From NCBI GenBank assembly GCA_964551195.1, contig CAZKBI010000004.1, positions 1 to 64,000 of the forward strand: a stretch of DNA of 64,000 bases. Direction: 5' to 3'. Source of the stretch: CAYZPB01 sp964551195. Lineage in GTDB: Bacteria > Bacillota > Bacilli > Tepidibacillales > Tepidibacillaceae. Numbering within the stretch: the stretch's first letter is position 1; every line of letters begins with the position of its first letter. Under the pieces are notes generated by a model. That model ran no database searches, was not told the DNA's origin, and saw only the letters and a program-made list of their open reading frames with translations. Of this stretch, positions 62,372-64,000 are shown piece after piece. The position numbers and the translations under genes are program-made.

Positions 62372-63082
62372 TTATTGAGCTTTTATTAGCTCATATAGCT
62401 CCTCCGTCTTGGCAGCTTCCTCATAGTTGATAATATAAAAATCTTCTTGATCACGTAGTAGGAGAAAAGGACCCTGATCCGACACCAAAAATAGTTTTCC
62501 CTGTCCATACTCCTCAAGTTTAAAATTTCCTTTTAATGTATTACCAGCACTATAACCATTTGTTCTTGTAATTATTCGTGGGATTTGCTCAATTAATTGA
62601 ATGTCCTGTAACTCATTTAAAGGGATAGTTGTTCCATACATTCCGCTAATTATAATTTCCTGTGAATCAACGACAACCTCTGTCACACCACCACCAAATA
62701 AAACAAGGCCAAAAACAAATACGCCAATTACTAATAGGATTACCACAACAATTATTGCGTTTTTGCGCTGATTTTCTTTGTTCAGATTGAAACGTTGTGC
62801 GTAAAATATCATAAATACGCTATATATAATTATCATAACAAAAACAACCAACGCTGAAGTATTATAACCTGCGTAAGCAAAGAGGAATGCAACTAGGGAA
62901 ATAGCAGCCATTATAAACATGCTATTACTCATGAAATTACGCAATCCTTCAATATCTACCTCTTGTTTTTTCTCTTTCGACATCGTGTTATAACCAGCTA
63001 TTAGCCAGTCCCATTTAAAATACTTTAAAGCCCCACCTAATAAGACAAACATAAAAATAAACGCAAGTATTAAGTACATCAT
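62372..63082 (-). CDS. Membrane protein with DUF3784-like helices and a PH-like domain
   Basis: The 236-residue protein has a first helix followed by FKWDWLIAGYNTMSKEKKQ, a pattern of DUF3784 proteins. Helices follow at about 52-90 and 107-128, and a C-terminal beta-rich region (about 130-225) resembles bacterial PH domains. Function is unknown. ATG 63082 follows AAGGGG. It is 13 bases after the HAD gene. Confidence 0.7.
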   Translation of the reverse strand: MMYLILAFIFMFVLLGGALKYFKWDWLIAGYNTMSKEKKQEVDIEGLRNFMSNSMFIMAAISLVAFLFAYAGYNTSALVVFVMIIIYSVFMIFYAQRFNLNKENQRKNAIIVVVILLVIGVFVFGLVLFGGGVTEVVVDSQEIIISGMYGTTIPLNELQDIQLIEQIPRIITRTNGYSAGNTLKGNFKLEEYGQGKLFLVSDQGPFLLLRDQEDFYIINYEEAAKTEELYELIKAQ

Positions 63083-63095
63083 GCCTTAACCCCTT

Positions 63096-63818
63096 TTAAG
63101 CAAAAATTCCGCTTTTGCTTTTAATATCCTTCTTCAAATCCTCAATAGAACCTTGTTGATCAATGTGATACTGCTTTTGACCGTTGCGATCGAGCAAATA
63201 GTCCTCAACCAAATAGGTGCGAATGCCTAGTTCACTAGCAACCATATCCTCCTGCATGTCGTTACCAATCATAATTGTTTCTTCTGGCTCTAACTCCAGC
63301 TTGCCTAGAATTTCGCGATAGTACTGCACATGCGGTTTACTGTAATGCGAGTTCTCATAGGAAGTAATAAGTGCGAACTCAATATCATCTATATTTACCC
63401 AGCGCAGTCGCTCAACGACTGCAAGCATTGGAAAAAGTGGATTAGTCGCAATAACAACTTTGCGCCCCTGATTTATAACTGTTTCAACAATATCGCGCGT
63501 TAAATCTGACGATTGCACATGTTTCTGTAGCAAGGGAAACTGAGTTAAATAAAATTCTTCTAAGACCGTCATTATATCAGTAAGCTCTAGTTGTGTCTGT
63601 TCTAGAAAATTCTCCATGAAAACCTCTTGGTTCGTGAAACGACCATCGACGCTGCGTACCACGGCCTCTGTGCTCGCAAGCAGACTTTTCATGAAAAGTT
63701 CTTTGGGAAAATAATCTGCTACATAATCTGCTAATGAGACCATATAATCCTTAATAAATTCCTCTGTATTTGCAGGAATCAGTGTACCATCTAAATCAAA
63801 TAATACTACCTTACCCAT
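63096..63818 (-). CDS. HAD-superfamily phosphatase
   Basis: About 240 residues of the HAD fold. Motif I is VLFDLDGTLIPAN (nucleophile Asp plus acid/base Asp), motif II VIATNP, motif III KPHVQYY and motif IV IMIGNDMQEDM. The cap is helical, and the substrate is not predictable. The start is ATG 63818, because GGAGGG is seven bases upstream; ATG 63824 would overlap that site. Confidence 0.85.
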   Translation of the reverse strand: MGKVVLFDLDGTLIPANTEEFIKDYMVSLADYVADYFPKELFMKSLLASTEAVVRSVDGRFTNQEVFMENFLEQTQLELTDIMTVLEEFYLTQFPLLQKHVQSSDLTRDIVETVINQGRKVVIATNPLFPMLAVVERLRWVNIDDIEFALITSYENSHYSKPHVQYYREILGKLELEPEETIMIGNDMQEDMVASELGIRTYLVEDYLLDRNGQKQYHIDQQGSIEDLKKDIKSKSGIFA

Positions 63819-63832
63819 TGACATCCCTCCTA

Positions 63833-64000
63833 TTATTCCTCTTTTAATAAAGTATCCGTCCGATAAGATATACAATTACAATCTGTTTCCGTCATAGAGT
63901 TTGACTTAACTGCGTCAATTAGAATTCTTCCGATCAACTCTGCCTCCTGATAGAAAATATCACTTAGATCCTGATGAGTCCAATCACGGATAATCCCCTC
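63833..64000 (-). CDS. C-terminal end of an unrecognised gene (partial)
   Basis: From the window edge the minus strand stays open for 55 codons and ends at TAA 63835-63833, 14 bases before the HAD gene start. The residues include IIRDWTHQDLSDIFYQEAEL and two close cysteines (DCNC). The length and tight spacing suggest the last part of a gene in the same operon. I do not recognise the family. Confidence 0.5.
   Translation of the reverse strand, partial: EGIIRDWTHQDLSDIFYQEAELIGRILIDAVKSNSMTETDCNCISYRTDTLLKEE

Noticed and set aside
1..64000. CRISPR array, tRNA, rRNA, insertion sequence or prophage
   Set aside because: No spaced direct repeats, cloverleaf-like segments in the gaps, transposase genes or phage genes were recognised.

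Overview
The window is a scaffold piece from a low-GC Gram-positive bacterium (Bacillota). Ribosome binding sites are GGAGG-like, GTG and TTG starts are common, and promoters are sigma-A type. Several markers point to the Bacilli side: DnaB/DnaI helicase-loading proteins, a thrS T-box, a GapB-type GAPDH, a PolA without proofreading residues, and a gene order (dnaE, malic enzyme, citZ-icd, polA-mutM-coaE-gapB-speD-nrdR-dnaB-dnaI-thrS-infC-rpmI-rplT) that I recall from Bacillus subtilis. I cannot name a genus. A 100-N assembly gap lies in rplT. Almost everything is on the minus strand; only three genes are on plus.

Layout, left to right (most operons read right to left). 1-7300: end of a secreted protein gene, glpK with a cre-like site in its promoter, a B12-binding-type radical SAM gene, infC-rpmI-rplT with an attenuator, and thrS with a T-box. 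7300-17600: mqnC, ung, and a compact histidine operon behind glnS (glnS-hisZ-G-D-C-B-AF-IE). In this operon hisA and hisF are one gene and hisH is missing. 17600-31300: replication and repair genes (dnaI, dnaB, nrdR, polA, mutM) with coaE, gapB, speD behind a structured leader, a Na/Pi transporter, a nucleotidase, a Nudix gene and an orphan peptide-binding lipoprotein. 31300-38700: an SPFH protein, a small membrane protein and an opp peptide transporter. Its OppA is circularly permuted: the usual C-terminal half comes first, directly after the signal peptide. 38700-51300: citZ-icd-fumarase operon, two Crp/Fnr paralogues flanking an unknown membrane protein, a thioesterase, malic enzyme, dnaE, a YtkL-like hydrolase and a YlbF-like protein.

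51396-61755 is an eleven-gene Tad-type pilus/secretion operon with its own promoter and terminator. Besides the usual CpaF, CpaB, CpaE, TadB, TadC and TadE-like parts it carries a second divergent secretion ATPase, a Ser/Thr kinase fused to a ParA/MinD-like domain, an FHA-domain protein and a 52-residue pilin-like protein. The kinase and FHA genes sit next to each other after cpaF, which suggests phosphorylation-controlled pilus assembly. The right end has small membrane proteins, a HAD phosphatase and a gene cut by the window edge.

The strongest unusual items are the permuted OppA, the HisA-HisF fusion with no hisH, and the kinase/FHA/two-ATPase Tad operon. No tRNA, rRNA, CRISPR array, insertion sequence or prophage was recognised.
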